This document shows positions 47,363-59,236 of a DNA stretch of 64,000 nucleotides, piece after piece; position 1 is the first letter of the stretch; each line of letters opens with the position of its first letter. Source of the DNA: Chaenocephalus aceratus (lineage: Eukaryota > Chordata > Actinopteri > Perciformes > Channichthyidae); assembly GCA_023974075.1 (NCBI GenBank), contig CM043789.1, positions 42,185,525-42,249,524 of the forward strand, written 5' to 3'. A model generated the notes under the pieces. The model saw only the letters and a list, made by a program, of their open reading frames with translations, did no database searches and was not told the DNA's origin. The translations under genes were made by a program, and so were the position numbers.

Positions 47363-47689
47363 TATGTTTTTTGTGTTTTCTGTGTTAGTGGAGCAGATAA
47401 GTGTGATTTTTTGGCAGAATCGTTCAAATGGTGATACAAGCATGACATTTGGTAGGAACGTTCCTTTAGGATCACTCTGCAAGAAAAAAGTGCTAGCCAC
47501 GTGGATTTTCAACATGGCGGCCATTTTTTCCAAGATGGCCGCCAGGGTATGAAAAAAACAACTTTTAACCATAGAAATCGCCAGAGATGTCGGATTTATT
47601 TCATCTTGGTGTCGATTTATAGGTTTTTGACCTTGATAGAGCTGATTCCTGAGTGTATTGATCGATTTCTTGAACCAATAAATCAATTT

Positions 47690-48525
47690 TAGGACTTGTG
47701 TAACAATAAAGAAGTCAAATGACAACTATTGTGCAGGCTTCGAATACAAGTAAATTGGTTCTCGTTATAGACGGGGAAGGTTAGAATTGCCCCTCCAAAG
47801 GACTGCTAATGCCGGGGTGGCAAAGAGGATGAGCTCTCTTTGCCTACTAAATGCCCCAAATGGCAAGCGAAACAAAGCCTCTGGCAGTCAAGCTCCAACC
47901 CTAGCCTTCTCGTGGCGGGGGTGTTTCCACAAATAGTGGTGGTGCGAAAGGCGAGTCTCTGGCGCCTGAAAACCAGACAGCTCTGGGCAGATGAAGCTCA
48001 TTAGCCAGGTAAAGGCAATTCATCTAGGAGATGGAAAACTCCGAAATAAAACCACTTGCGACCGAAATGCAGCCACAAGGATATATAGGACCCAGACATC
48101 ACAGTGTAACCAGCGATGATGGTGGACACCAGCCAATATCAACTAAACACAGAAAAAGAGAGTGTATGTCATGCAATACCAGGGCACACTGGTGGCATAC
48201 ACTGCTGTGCAACTCAGCATGGGGTTCAATGTCAGCTAAACCATGGGTTTAGTATCCCAAATGCTATCTAATGAACCCTTCAGATGTTAGATAGCCGCAC
48301 CTGAACCGACAGGATGTGCCAGCGCGGGAGAGCCGAGCCAAGGATAACGGGGGTTTTACATGTAGTTATCCGGATGGTGTACAGATCGCACGGGATTTAA
48401 ATGACATTGGATGAACGATCGGGCTAGGTGTAGGGCAAGTGCATGAACCTAGCTGTATCCCATACATCAATTTGCACTAACGCAAGGTGGTAAAAGGATG
48501 AACCCTCGACCTTGCCATTCTTAGT
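47690..48525 (+). other. GC-richer non-coding segment before the transposon gene
   Basis: A structured-looking stretch (ccttctcgtggcgggggtgt, aaaccagacagctctgggca) with a hairpin at about 48266-48290 (tatctaa...ttagata). No long ORF; a 73-codon frame at 48031 has CMSCNTRAHWWHTLLC but no support. It may be the 5' UTR of the element's gene or an older insertion. Confidence 0.35.
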
Positions 48526-48530
48526 CACAA

Positions 48531-50227
48531 ATGATGGATACTCAAGCAAAATCAAAACCACAAACAAACTGGACGAAATGTTGCCTCTGTCAGAATGATA
48601 CAGAGGAAAAGTTAATGTCACCACTAAGTTCATTCCAAAGGGAACAGGACTATGCTGGTTATACCAACATTGCAAACAATGTGCCATTGTTTCATGCCAT
48701 CAATGATATGCCGATTCCACTTAACCCAGCCAGGCTAGATGAAGGTGGTGGTATAAAAGAAACACTGATGCGAAACAGAGCAAAATATCACCAAAGCTGT
48801 AGATTGTTGTTCAATAACACAAAGCTACAAAGGACACAGAAGAGAGCGACTGCAAGTACTTCTACGTGCAGAGAAGAGAACCGCAGTAAGAGGCAAAGAA
48901 CATCAGATCCACCAAAAGCGTCATCAGTATGCTTTTTGTGTGAAGAAGAGGCCGAAACATCAACTTTACGACAAGCAATGACAATGCAATTGAATGAAAG
49001 ACTCAATGAGTGTGCCAGGAATCTGAATGATGGAAAGCTCCTCGCAAGCTCAGTGCCGGCGATGCTGTTGCGCTGGAGTTGAAATATCATCCTGCTTGCC
49101 TTGTAGCTGTATACAATCGAGAACGAGCCCATCATAATTTGATTATGCAAGAGCAGAGCTGCAAAAAGCCAGGTAAAGAGTTATACCCCATTGCTTTTTC
49201 AGAACTTATCATCTACATCACTGACACCAGAGCTGCCACCGAGGGAACAGATCCAGTTATATTCAGGCTGGCAGATTTAGCTACACTGTACAAGCAGAGA
49301 TTAGAGCAACTCGGTGTGGACTCTCCGGACGTGAACTCAACAAGGTTAAAGGAACAGTTACTCTCGCGTATTCCAGAGCTTGAAGCGCATCAGAAAGGAC
49401 GCGATGTCCTGATATAATTCAAAAATGACATAGGCTCAATTCTTGCTGATGCTAGTAAATATGGTGAAGCTATACACTTAGCTAAAGCTGCTGATATCAT
49501 ACGTAAAGAGATGCTTAATCACAAGACCAAATTCAACAATCAGTTCAAGGAAGGAGCTGGTGAAGAATCCATTCCTCCCTCACTTCTACAGTTTGTGTGT
49601 AATATCGAACACGGTGTCGATATTAAGTCACATCTGAAACATGGTGTAGTAAAATCAGACTTAGCTATTGCACAACTGTTGCAGTATAACTGCTACACAA
49701 AGTACAGAGATGGATCAGCAATCCACCGGCATTCCAAAGACCGTGAGACACCATTTGCTGTATACATTGGGATGATAGTGTTCGCCAAGACGAGAAAACG
49801 ACAACTTATTGACAAGCTTCATGAGAATGGTATCAGCATTTCGTATGACAGGGTCTTAGAAATATCTGCCCAGTTAGGCGAATCTGTTGTAAACCAGTAT
49901 GTGGAAGAAGGAGTTGTGTGTCCACCGGTTCTACGTAAGCAAATTTTCACCACCTCTGCTATGGACAATATTGATCACAATCCAACAGCAACCACAGCTA
50001 GTACATCCTTCCATGGTACAAGCATTTCAATGTTCCAGCATCCAAGTTCGGATAACAAAGGAGAAGTACGTGCCCCACCCAAAGTTGTGGACAGCAGGGC
50101 AAAGAAAGTGCCTGAGCTTCCTGAATCGTTCACGAACATCCCACCGGCCTTCTTCAACAAGAAGAATCCTGCACCTCCTTCTGTAGCTGAGGTATCCATG
50201 CCAGATCGAAGTCTGCCACATATGGCA
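48531..50227 (+). pseudogene. Conserved Cys-rich transposon-linked family, 5' exon
   Basis: Starts near 48531 (MMDTQAKSKPQ), then CCLCQNDTEEKLMSP, LDEGGGIKETLMRNRAKYHQ, VCFLCEEEAE, LSAGDAVALELKYHPACLVA, FRLADLATLYKQRLEQLGV, SIHLAKAADIIR-like, SKDRETPFAVYIGM, SYDRVLEISAQLGE, MDNIDHNPTATTA, FHGTSISMFQHP. I recall these motifs from large uncharacterised proteins repeated in cnidarians, other invertebrates and fish, so the family is conserved but unnamed. It ends at a gtaagg donor (50228). Lesions: a one-base frameshift near 49065 (an A lost from GCAAAG) and one in-frame TAA at 49415-49417. Two CxxC-type modules at the N-terminus suggest zinc binding; the catalytic half that would define a transposase lies in exons that are missing here. 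Confidence 0.7.
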
Positions 50228-50585
50228 GGTAAGGGGTTAATACCACATCATACATGTGTTTTGATATCATAATCGGTTTCGCCAGTGTTGAAAACATATA
50301 AATCGCCACCATGACCTACTGAATTGGACAGATCTATCCAAAGTTATCAGGAAATGTCACCTATGGGGTGGTCATCTGGCGGCCATCTTGGAAAATGGCC
50401 GCCATCTTGGAATTTCAAGTGGCTAGCACTTTTTTCTCATAAAGTGACATAAAATAAATATTCCTGCCAAGTTTCATGCTTGTATCATCATTTGAACGAT
50501 TGACCTTGTTATCTGCTCTACTATGTGTCTGTACACACAAAGCACAGATCATTTAAAACAAACCCTGAATCAAATTTAGAGAGGA

Positions 50586-51295
50586 CCATTAAGAGTCAGA
50601 TGCTTGACGAAATCTACTAAAACAAAGTACTTCATTATCTACTTTTCAGCTTTTAAACACAAAAGTTTATCTTTCAGTAACTTTCTCAGAGAATTTAAGC
50701 ATAAATCTGTCAAATGTTCAAAACAGCCTTGTTTCACTGAAATAGCCTCAAAATCACAAACTGCCATTAAGAGTCAGAATCCTATTTTAAATCTACTAAA
50801 ACAAAGTACTTCATGGTAGTGGTCAGCTTTTAAACACAAAAGTGTATATTTTCAGTAACTTTCTGAGAGAATTAAGCATACATCTGTCAAATGTTCAAAA
50901 CAGCCTTGTTTCACTGAAATAGCCTCAAAATCACAAACTGCCATTAAGAGTCAGATTCTTAAGGACATCTACTGACACAAAGTACTTCATTATCTACTTT
51001 TCAGATTTTTAAATACAAAAGTGTATCTTTCAGTATCTTTTTGAGAGAATTAAGCATAAATCTGTCAAATGTTCAAAACAGCCTTGTTTCACTGAAATAG
51101 CCTCAAAATGACAAACTGCCATTAAAAGTCAGATGCTTGACGAAATCTAATAAAACAGAGTACTTTCGTGGTAGTGGTCAGCTTTTTAAGAAGAAAAGTG
51201 TATCTTTCGGTAACCTTTTGAGAGAATTAAGCATCAATGTGTCAAATGTTCAAAACAACCTTGTTTCACTGAAATAGCGTCAACATCACATTATG
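50586..51295 (+). repeat. Four tandem units of about 178 bp
   Basis: Units begin ccattaagagtcag at 50586, 50764, 50941 and 51119 (spacing 178, 177, 178). Each contains gccttgtttcactgaaatag. The array starts where the right inverted repeat of the composite element ends and stops exactly where the 327-bp dispersed repeat starts. Confidence 0.9.
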
Positions 51296-51622
51296 TTATA
51301 TGTATTTATTCGTTATTTTCCATGAAGTAAGACTCCCACATTTGGGATTATTTACATTCATAAAATGACAACTGGTCAAAAGATCAGAAAGGATTGAGAG
51401 TTTTAGTTTGATTTAATTTATAACGGCACAATACCAATGTATTCAATAGTCTAAAAAGCAATATCAACCTCTCTGTCAGTCAGTCACATTGCTGTTGGAT
51501 AACTTTAAACCACTCATGGCACAACAATTAAAGTAGCTTGACGTATAGATCTACAAGAGCCGTCTGTCCTGTAAAATGTGCCTCTCCTCCTCCTATTGTA
51601 GAGTAGGGAGTGGGTCTACTTA
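51296..51622 (+). repeat. 327-bp dispersed repeat, copy 1
   Basis: From ttatatgtatttattcgtta to gtagggagtgggtctactta. Near-identical, same-orientation copy at 62743-63070. No ORF or inverted ends. Confidence 0.93.
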
Positions 51623-52430
51623 TTAGAATGCAGTGTTGTTATGCTACTGGTTGACAATGTCATTCAGACGTACTAAGGTGCAGTCAGTATCTAATGTTCA
51701 CTAATTGGATGGTACACAAAGCATCTGCTGATCAAACAATACTCCTCCATAAATCACACCCATGTAATAAGTCTGATGTCTGGGCAGGTACACTTAATTG
51801 GCACTGTTGATGAATACATGAATTACTTTAATAAGAGCTTTTTAGAAGACGATACATTTAAGGACGGAACCATTCAAGATTTTGAACAAAATGTTTTTAA
51901 CTATAGCTGAATGCCGATGACAATATACGCATTATTTTGTTCCATCATATGCAGAGAACACCAAGTCTCTCCTGAAGTTTGATTAGAATATTTTAAATCT
52001 TACTGTTATCACGATGGCCCTCTGACAGATAGCGACGTAAAATCAAGTGCTTTCCATATTTACATATTCACTCTGGGTTTGATGGTAAACACACAATATA
52101 TATATATATATATATTTGAAATGTAACAAGTTCAAACTCATCTGATAAATGTTGCCTACTTTAACACGCTTGGATTATGCTTTCCCAAGTCAAAAAGTTG
52201 AAGTATTTCACAAGATTCAAATGGCAACTTTGCTGTGTCAAAAGTTGGCAAAACACGTATTTAATCTTTTTAGTCTGTCAGATCAAAGGAAATGTTTCTG
52301 GTTGATTTCAATATTGACTTGTTTTCAGTAAGCGTCAAATGTAAAATGGAATGATCTAAAACAAAGTCTGTTACATGTAGAACATCAGCAGTATGCAAGA
52401 AAAGAGCACATAAAGCAGTCTACAGTCAAC
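51623..52430. other. AT-rich interval, nothing recognised
   Basis: Contains a short (TA)n run at about 52098-52116. No gene or delimited element was seen. Confidence 0.6.
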
Positions 52431-52436
52431 ATATCA

Positions 52437-52545
52437 ACAGCTTTTTCTCGCTACGTCTGAAACTCAACCTCAACAAGACCAGACTGCTATTTCTTCCAAT
52501 GAAGGACTCTCCAATCCAGGACCTTTCTATCAACAGCTGTTGTTC
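52437..52545 (+). mobile_element. LINE reverse-transcriptase fragment
   Basis: The plus-strand translation RLKLNLNKTRLLFLPMKDSP resembles the 'LNLSKTE-LLF-P' block after the catalytic region of L2/Maui-type RTs. It is only about 110 bp long. Confidence 0.55.
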
Positions 52546-53416
<871 letters not shown>

Positions 53417-53479
53417 CTTGATAACTGGACTGAAACTTAGACTCACACTGTACAATTCACATTTATATTCAATTTCATA

Positions 53480-53700
53480 TTACAATTACATTCCTTACAC
53501 ACTTAATGTATATATAATATCCTGCTTTGTATTTTGTTACTGTAAATGTGTATTTCCACATGTATATTTTCTACTTTTTTGATGCTATTTATTTCTATTT
53601 GTGATGTTTACATTTTTGATTGTTTATTTCTTTTAATTGCTCTTATGTACAATGCCCAAATTGGGATTGATAGAGTACTTCCTATCTTATCTTATCTTCC
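53480..53700 (+). mobile_element. LINE-like 3' end fragment (mate of 4308-4560)
   Basis: Ends cctatcttatcttatctt. The reverse complement matches 4308-4540 along most of its length, so the two are opposite-strand copies of one family. Confidence 0.6.
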
Positions 53701-53739
53701 CAAATTAGCTTCAAGACACTGGTATTGGCTTAAAGTGCT

Positions 53740-53816
53740 GTAAAGGGATCCGGCCCTTCTTACATCAACGCTTTGGTTGAACAATACACTCCAGCAGGTG
53801 CACTTCGCTCTGCCTC
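53740..53816 (+). mobile_element. LINE C-terminal fragment
   Basis: Translates as YINALVEQYTPAGALRSAS, a typical C-terminal LINE stretch. The same sequence is at 63892-63943, and the LTR at 53817 is inserted directly after it. Confidence 0.65.
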
Positions 53817-54185
53817 TGTCACGGATGAGTGAAGGAAGCAGGACCCAAATGCAGATAACTCTGATAAACCTTTATTTCAAGGATAATGAAACTAATACAG
53901 ACAAAACAGAACACTCACCGGTGAACTCAGTCACCAACAAAAGACGAACCGACAAAGACAGACAGAAAAACCAGAACTTAAATACACACAAGACTAATCA
54001 TACAAACAAGACACAGGTGAGGAGGGAGGAGAAAACACGGGGACACCAGGTGAACACAATCGGGTAAATTAGACACACCAGGGAAACTAACGACAGGGAA
54101 CCACAGACAGATTTAAACAAGACAAAACGCAGACAGAAAACCAAAAATAGATCTAGACAAGACACCATAGAGACAGATCGTGACA
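53817..54185 (-). mobile_element. 3' LTR of a Gypsy-type element
   Basis: 369 bp starting TGTCACGG and ending CGTGACA, so TG...CA on either strand, with AATAAA on the minus strand near 53870. On the minus strand it is preceded by GAGGGGGGGGGTAC (54186-54199), a clear polypurine tract. That sets the element's orientation as minus. Confidence 0.85.
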
Positions 54186-54879
54186 GTACCCCCCCCCTCA
54201 AGAGACGGATCCCAGACGTCCCAAAAAAAAGAACACAAAAGTCCAAAACCTCAAGCAGGGTGGGTGGAGGGGGTCCAGCGGAGGGACGTATCACTAGGCC
54301 ACCAGGGTGGGTGGAGGGGGTCAGGAGGACGGGACTGAGCTGACCGCCAAGGAGCACAGCAGAGGACCAGGAAGGGATCTCGGGCGGACGTCCCGGGGTC
54401 AAGGCAGAGTTCAAGGTGGGGGTCTCGGGCGGACGGCCCGGGGGCAAGGTAGAGTCCATGGAGGGGCGAAGACCACAGCGGGCAAACTCAGGGGGCCGAG
54501 CATGAGAGAGAAGGTAGCGGCAGGAAGAGTCAGGGGGCCGAGCAGGAGGGCGAAGACCGTGGCACTCAGGGGGCCGGACTCGAAGGCGAAGACCACGGCT
54601 CTCAGGGGGCCTGGCTCGAAGGCGAAGACCGCGGCTCTCAGAGGGCCGGGCTCGAGGGCGAAGACCAGACAGCTCCGGAGGCCGGGCAGGAAGGCGCTGA
54701 CCGGACAGCTCCGGAGGCCGGGCAGGAAGACGCTGACGGGACAGCTCCAGAGGCCGGGCAGGACCCGGTGTCGGCCGGACAGGAACCAGAGCCGGTGGGA
54801 CAGGCTTCGGCAGGATCCCCCACGGAAGAGGACCAGGAGTTGGCAGGACCCCCGGCGAGACAGGTAACGGCGGGACCTC

Positions 54880-56340
54880 CAATGGAACAAGACATGGGAT
54901 TGGCAGGACTCTCAGCGGGTCCTCCAATGGCACAGGACATAGGGCTGGTAGGACCCCCGGCAGAAGAGTCGGCGGCGGGACCCCCAATGGGACAGGACAC
55001 AGGGTTGGCAGGACCCCCGGCAGGAGAGCAGTCGTCGGGACCTCCAACGGCACAGGACATAGGGTTGGCAGGACCCCCAGAAGAAGAGTAGTCGGTGGGA
55101 CCTCCAACGGCACAGGACATAGGGCTGGCAGGACCCCCAGCAGAAGAGTAGTCGGCGGGGCCTCCAACGGCACAGGACACAGGGTTGACAGGACCCCCGG
55201 CAGAAGAGTAGTCGGCGGGGCCTCCAACGGGACAGGACACAGGGTTGGCAGGACCCCCAGAAGAAGAGTTGTCGGTGGGACCTCCAACGGCACAGGACAT
55301 ACATTACTCCTGTTCTGGCTGCCTTACACTGGCTCCCTATAGAACACAGGATAGCATTTAAAGTTCTTCTTCTCGCCTACAAAGCCCTTAATGGGCAGGC
55401 GCCATCTTACCTTAAAGAACTCCTTATACCCTACTGTCCTACTAGGGCATTGCATTCCAAGAATGCAGGGTTGTTGGTTGTTCCTAGAATCTCTAAAAGT
55501 ACAATGGGAGCCAGAGCCTTTTCTTATCAAGCTCCACATTTGTGGAATCAGCTTCCAGTTTGTGTTCGGGCGGCAGACACCCTATCCGTTTTTAAGAGTG
55601 CGCTTAAGACCTTCCTTTTTGATAAAGCTTATAGTTAGGGCTGATTAGATTCAGCCCCTAGTTTTGCTGATATAGGCTTAGTTTGTCGGGGGACATCTTA
55701 CTTCTTCCTTCTCTCTGTCTATACCCGTGTACACTCATGTTCCGATTAACCCAGCTTCCCCAAATGTCTTTCTTTTTGGTGACTATATACGCTGGGATCC
55801 GGAGTCATGGATGATCCTGCGGTCCTGTGTCCTGGATCGCGAGCGCTGGATCTTGAGTCGTGGCTGTGGTCCTGGATCATAGGTCCTGGATGGATATCCT
55901 CGTGGATTCATCTTCCTATTATACACACATGCATTTCCAAACATTTGGACTACCTATGTTGCAAATGTATTATCTTTTCAATTTACACACGGCATCTATT
56001 GCACGTCTGTCCGACCTGGGAGAGGGATCCCTCCTCTGTTGCTCTCCCTGAGGTTTCTCCCATTTTTCCCTTTAAACTGGGTTTTCTTTGGAAGTTTTTC
56101 CTTGTACGATGTGAGGGTCTAAGGACAGAGGGTGTTGTATTGTCATACTGATATTCTGTACACACTGTGAAGACCACTGAGACAAATGTAACATTTGTGA
56201 TATTGGGCTATATAAATAAACATTGATTGATTGATTGATTGATTGACATAGGGCTGGCAGGACCCCCGGCAGAAGAGTAGTCGGCGGGGCCTCCAACGGC
56301 ACAGGACACAGGGTTGGCAGGACCCCCAGCGGAACATCCC
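54880..56340 (+). repeat. 60-bp minisatellite, split by a LINE
   Basis: About seven units of ggttggcaggacccccggca plus gaagagtagtcggcggggcc lie left of 55300, with one to two more after 56245. The unit is in frame on the minus strand (VPLEAPPTTLLPGVLPTLCP). Confidence 0.88.
55301..56244 (+). mobile_element. 5'-truncated L2/Rex-type LINE with GACAT duplication
   Basis: Contains the LINE C-terminus ([20 protein letters not shown], then LSVFKSALKTFLFDKA), a 3' UTR matching 32790-33541 and a (TTGA)n tail. GACAT at 55296-55300 and 56245-56249 flanks it. It has landed inside one 60-bp repeat unit, whose halves rejoin exactly across it. Confidence 0.92.
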
Positions 56341-56349
56341 ACGGCACAC

Positions 56350-56886
56350 GAGTAGGGACTTGAGTGGAGACTCGAGAGGAAACTTGAGAGTCGACTTGAG
56401 AGATGACTTGAGAGGGATCTTGAGCGGGATCTTGAGCGGGAACTTGAACGGAGACTTGAGAGGGGACTCGATAGGGAACTCGAGAGATGATTCGAGAGGG
56501 GACTTGAGAGGGGACTCAAGAGGTGACTTGAGAGAGAACTCGAGAGGTGACTCGAGAAGTGTCTTGAATGGGAACTTGAGAGGTGACTCGAGAGGGGACT
56601 TGAGAAGAGACTTGAGAGGGGACTCGAGAGGTGACTGGAGAAGAGACTTGAGAGGGGACTCGAGAGGGAACTCGGGAGGTGACTCGAGAGGGAACTCGGG
56701 AGGTAACTCGAGAGGGAACTCGGGAGGTGACTTGAGAGGAGACTCGACAGGGGACTGGAGAGGAGACTTGAGAGGGGACTGGAGAGGGAACTCGGGAGGT
56801 GACTTGAGAGGAGACTCGAGAGGGGACTCGAGAGTGGACTTGAGAGGGAAGTCGAGAGGAGTCTCGAGAGGGAACTCGAGAGGGGA
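56350..56886 (+). repeat. 12-bp minisatellite
   Basis: About 44 variants of gggactcgagag / ggaacttgagag. On the minus strand this gives SSPL/SSLS, PSRV or ESPL tetrapeptides depending on frame. The array has interspersed longer-order patterns. Confidence 0.9.
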
Positions 56887-57310
56887 CTTGTGTCGGTCGA
56901 TACGCCGACAGGACACGGGGAGCTGGCGTCGGCTGGAGAGCCAGCAGGAGACGAGGTGCTGGAGTCGGCCGGTACGCCGACAAGACTCGGGGAGCTAGCG
57001 TTGGCTGGGGAGCCAGCAGGAGACGAGGTGCTGGAGTCGGCCGGTACGCCGACAGGACTCGGGGAACTGGCGTCGGCTGGAGTGCCAGCAGGAGACGAGG
57101 TGCTGGAGTCAGCCGGTACACCGACAAGACTCGGGGAGCTGGCGTCGGCTGGGGAGCCAGCCCTGTAGCCGAAACTGGAGTCGGGCCCATGGCTTCTGGG
57201 GCCGGTACTGAAGCCGGAACCATGGCTGCTGGGGCCGGAACTGAGGCTGGAACCATGGCTTCTGGGACCTGTACTGGAGCCCGAACCATGGCTGCTGCGA
57301 AAAGGGAGAG
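56887..57310 (+). repeat. 72-bp and about 33-bp minisatellites
   Basis: Nearly four units containing gtgctggagtcggccggtac and ggagccagcaggagacgag (56887-57170), then about four units containing gctggaaccatggcttctgg (57170-57310). Confidence 0.85.
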
Positions 57311-57378
57311 CAGAACAATTGCGGGCAAGAAAAAAGCAGGCCCTTCGTGCTGATGCTGCCGCTTGTGTCAAAATAACC

Positions 57379-59236
57379 GACATGTTTAGTACAGGTGCAG
57401 GTCCATCTTCTTCTAACCCGTGGCCGATATTGGTGGTGAGGAAGATGATGAGAGGGAGAGAGATCAGCGCGAGTGGGGAGAGCGAGGAGAACTGGCGGTA
57501 AGCAGAAGCTAAGAAAATTAGGAAAATATTATTATTAAGGTTATGATACTCTGTAGTTCTGGAACCCATTAATATCCCTTTGATGAAGCACTAATAAGAC
57601 AAATATTATAAGAGAAACATTCGTTAGCCTACAAGCTAGTAAGCTGGCTTTTTTTAGGTTTTCCCTGGCAAGTTAAAATATAGCTTAATGGGACTCTGAT
57701 ACGTTGTCTCATTGAAAGTTAACCAACATTCATGAACAATTACTGTCAGCTGGCAGATTGTTTTGTTTAGTGTATTTACTTATTTGGTTATAAGGGCAAC
57801 AGTGGTCTTTTGGGACCTGAAGAAAATGTTTATAGTCAGCTTGTTGTGGTAGTTTTGATTGACAATATATAGAATGAATAATATAGAAATAGATAAAAAA
57901 TGGAGGCACACATGTAGTTTTGACCATTAACTGTGTGGTATTGTTATGTCAATGCCTATTTGTATGGACCTCTATCAGGGAATCCATTCATTCTGTATCA
58001 TTGTGTTGAGCCAGGTAGCATCCCCAGAGGAGGAGAGTGAGGAGAGCAAAGAGCAGGAGGACATAGATTACTTTGCCCGCCCCGAGCCATCTATGTTACA
58101 GATGTTTTTAGAACAGCACCCACAACAACATACCAGAAATCCAGTTGTGCAGACGGTATTCACCTGTAAAGATGGCACCAGCAGAAAGTGGCGTCATATT
58201 GCAAGGGACGTCGTATGTTGTTTTGTTTTGTATGTCTGGCATTTGGGAAGAGGACCGACACTGGCACATTTATAACTGGAATGTCAGATTGGACGCACGC
58301 ACACCAGCGTACAGAGGAGCACGAAAAGAGCATTACACATTCAACCTGTGCTGAAGCTTTTTTCTTACGGTGCTCTAAAGCAGACATCGAAAGCATGTTT
58401 GCTGGCAGTCAGATGTCTGCTCATAGGGAACAAGTCCGAAAGAGACGTCAGGTTTTGGAGCGTGTGGTGAAAGTGCAAGCAGGTAGAGAATGAGGGAGCA
58501 TATATGCTAGCTGACAACACCGTGGACCACGGTAACATTTTGGAGCTCATCCTTTTATTAGGAAAGTATGATGTCTGCTTAAAAGAGCATCTGGATGATT
58601 GCGTAGAGAAGAGCAAGAAATTGCACCAATCCAGTGGAACAAAAGGTAGAGGGTCTCTCATCACCCTACTCTCCAAAACTACTGTTAACTCCATAATAGA
58701 AACTGTTGGTAGTCTAATCAAAGAAAGTATCTCCAGTGATGTCCAGAAGGCCGGAATGTCTTCTGTTCAGCTGGACACAACACAAGACATAACTTCTCAG
58801 GATCAGTGTTCAGTAATCTTAAAATATGTCAATGAGACTGTGCAAGAGAGGCTTGTGGCTTTAGTGAAGTGCCATGCATCCACCGGACAATACTTCATGC
58901 ATCTGAAACTGGACAAGGGCATGTGTGTATAGGTAATGCAACAGATGGAGCATCCAATATGCAAGGCCGGGTACAAAGGATTTTCTGCACTGATGACCTC
59001 CCAGTCACCCACTCATGTCCATGTGTGGTGCTATGCTCATGTTCTTAATCTTGTCCTGGCTGAAACTACCCAAAATGTCATCGAATGTGGAACACTTTTC
59101 AACCTAATCAATGACATAGCAGTGTTTATCAGGGAGTCATATCAGAGCGTCAAGCTGTGGGAGAAACGAGCCCAAGAAAAGTTGCCGTCGACTCATCCTG
59201 TAGACTCATCTGGTCCTATCTCTATCGTGTTGTCAT
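57379..59236 (+). pseudogene. ZMYM1-like hAT transposase, degraded
   Basis: First exon 57379-57497 (MFSTGAGPSSSNPWP ... ENWR), then a coding stretch from about 58010 with TTF-type zinc-finger remnants (ALFCFVCLAFGK-like, frame broken near 58200), HREQVRKRRQVLERVV, NTVDHGNILELILLLGKYDV, LSKTTVNSIIETVGSLIKES, VQLDTTQDITSQDQCSVILK, VALVKCHASTGQYFMHL, GNATDGASNMQG (frame break near 58930) and HVWCYAHVLNLVLAETTQ. LDTTQD, DGASNM and CYAHVLNL are core blocks of ZMYM1-like hAT transposases (RNase-H fold, DDE). The C-terminal dimerisation region is missing after 59236. Frameshifts and stops make it inactive. It adjoins the LTR element at about 57330 without a recognisable hAT terminus. Confidence 0.78.

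Larger units (their letters stand above)
47367..50523 (+). mobile_element. TIR-bearing transposon, internally deleted
   Basis: The left arm (about 47367-47550) and the inverted right arm (about 50370-50523) share gagcagataa, tcgttcaaatg-tgatacaag, aaaaaagtgctagccac and the ATGGCGGCCATTTT / AAGATGGCCGCC block, about 160 bp with moderate divergence. Between them lies the first large exon of a conserved gene, but the rest of that gene is missing, so this is a deletion derivative. Flanking TGTGT on both sides may be a 5-bp duplication, although the left flank is low-complexity. I cannot assign a superfamily. Confidence 0.7.
45109..50586. mobile_element. Candidate composite element bounded by inverted repeats
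   Basis: 45109-45155 (gtcctctctatatttcattc, agggtttgttttaaatgatt, tgtgctt) pairs with the inverse of 50540-50586 with only three mismatches in 47. On the right the repeat runs almost directly into the TIR at 50523. On the left a 2.2-kb cassette of small ORFs separates the two. The simplest reading is one transposon whose left inverted repeat was split by the cassette, or a cassette captured between ends. Termini and target duplication are not proven. Confidence 0.5.
54186..57330 (-). mobile_element. Non-autonomous LTR element interior built of minisatellites
   Basis: Upstream (in the minus sense) of the polypurine tract there is no recognisable gag or pol. Instead there are Pro/Ala/Ser-rich repeats: imperfect 27-36 bp units (54450-54760), 60-bp units (54880-55300 and 56245-56340), 12-bp units (56350-56886), 72-bp units (56887-57170) and about 33-bp units (57170-57310). 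Long frames are open on both strands because of composition. No 5' LTR was found; the body stops near a hAT exon at about 57330. The layout resembles a large retrotransposon derivative; whether it encodes a repetitive protein is unproven. Confidence 0.6.

Noticed and set aside
54307..57168. Plus-strand Gly/Arg-rich ORFs over the minisatellite-bearing LTR element
   Set aside because: The LTR and polypurine tract set the element on the minus strand; plus-strand frames are open because of repeat composition.
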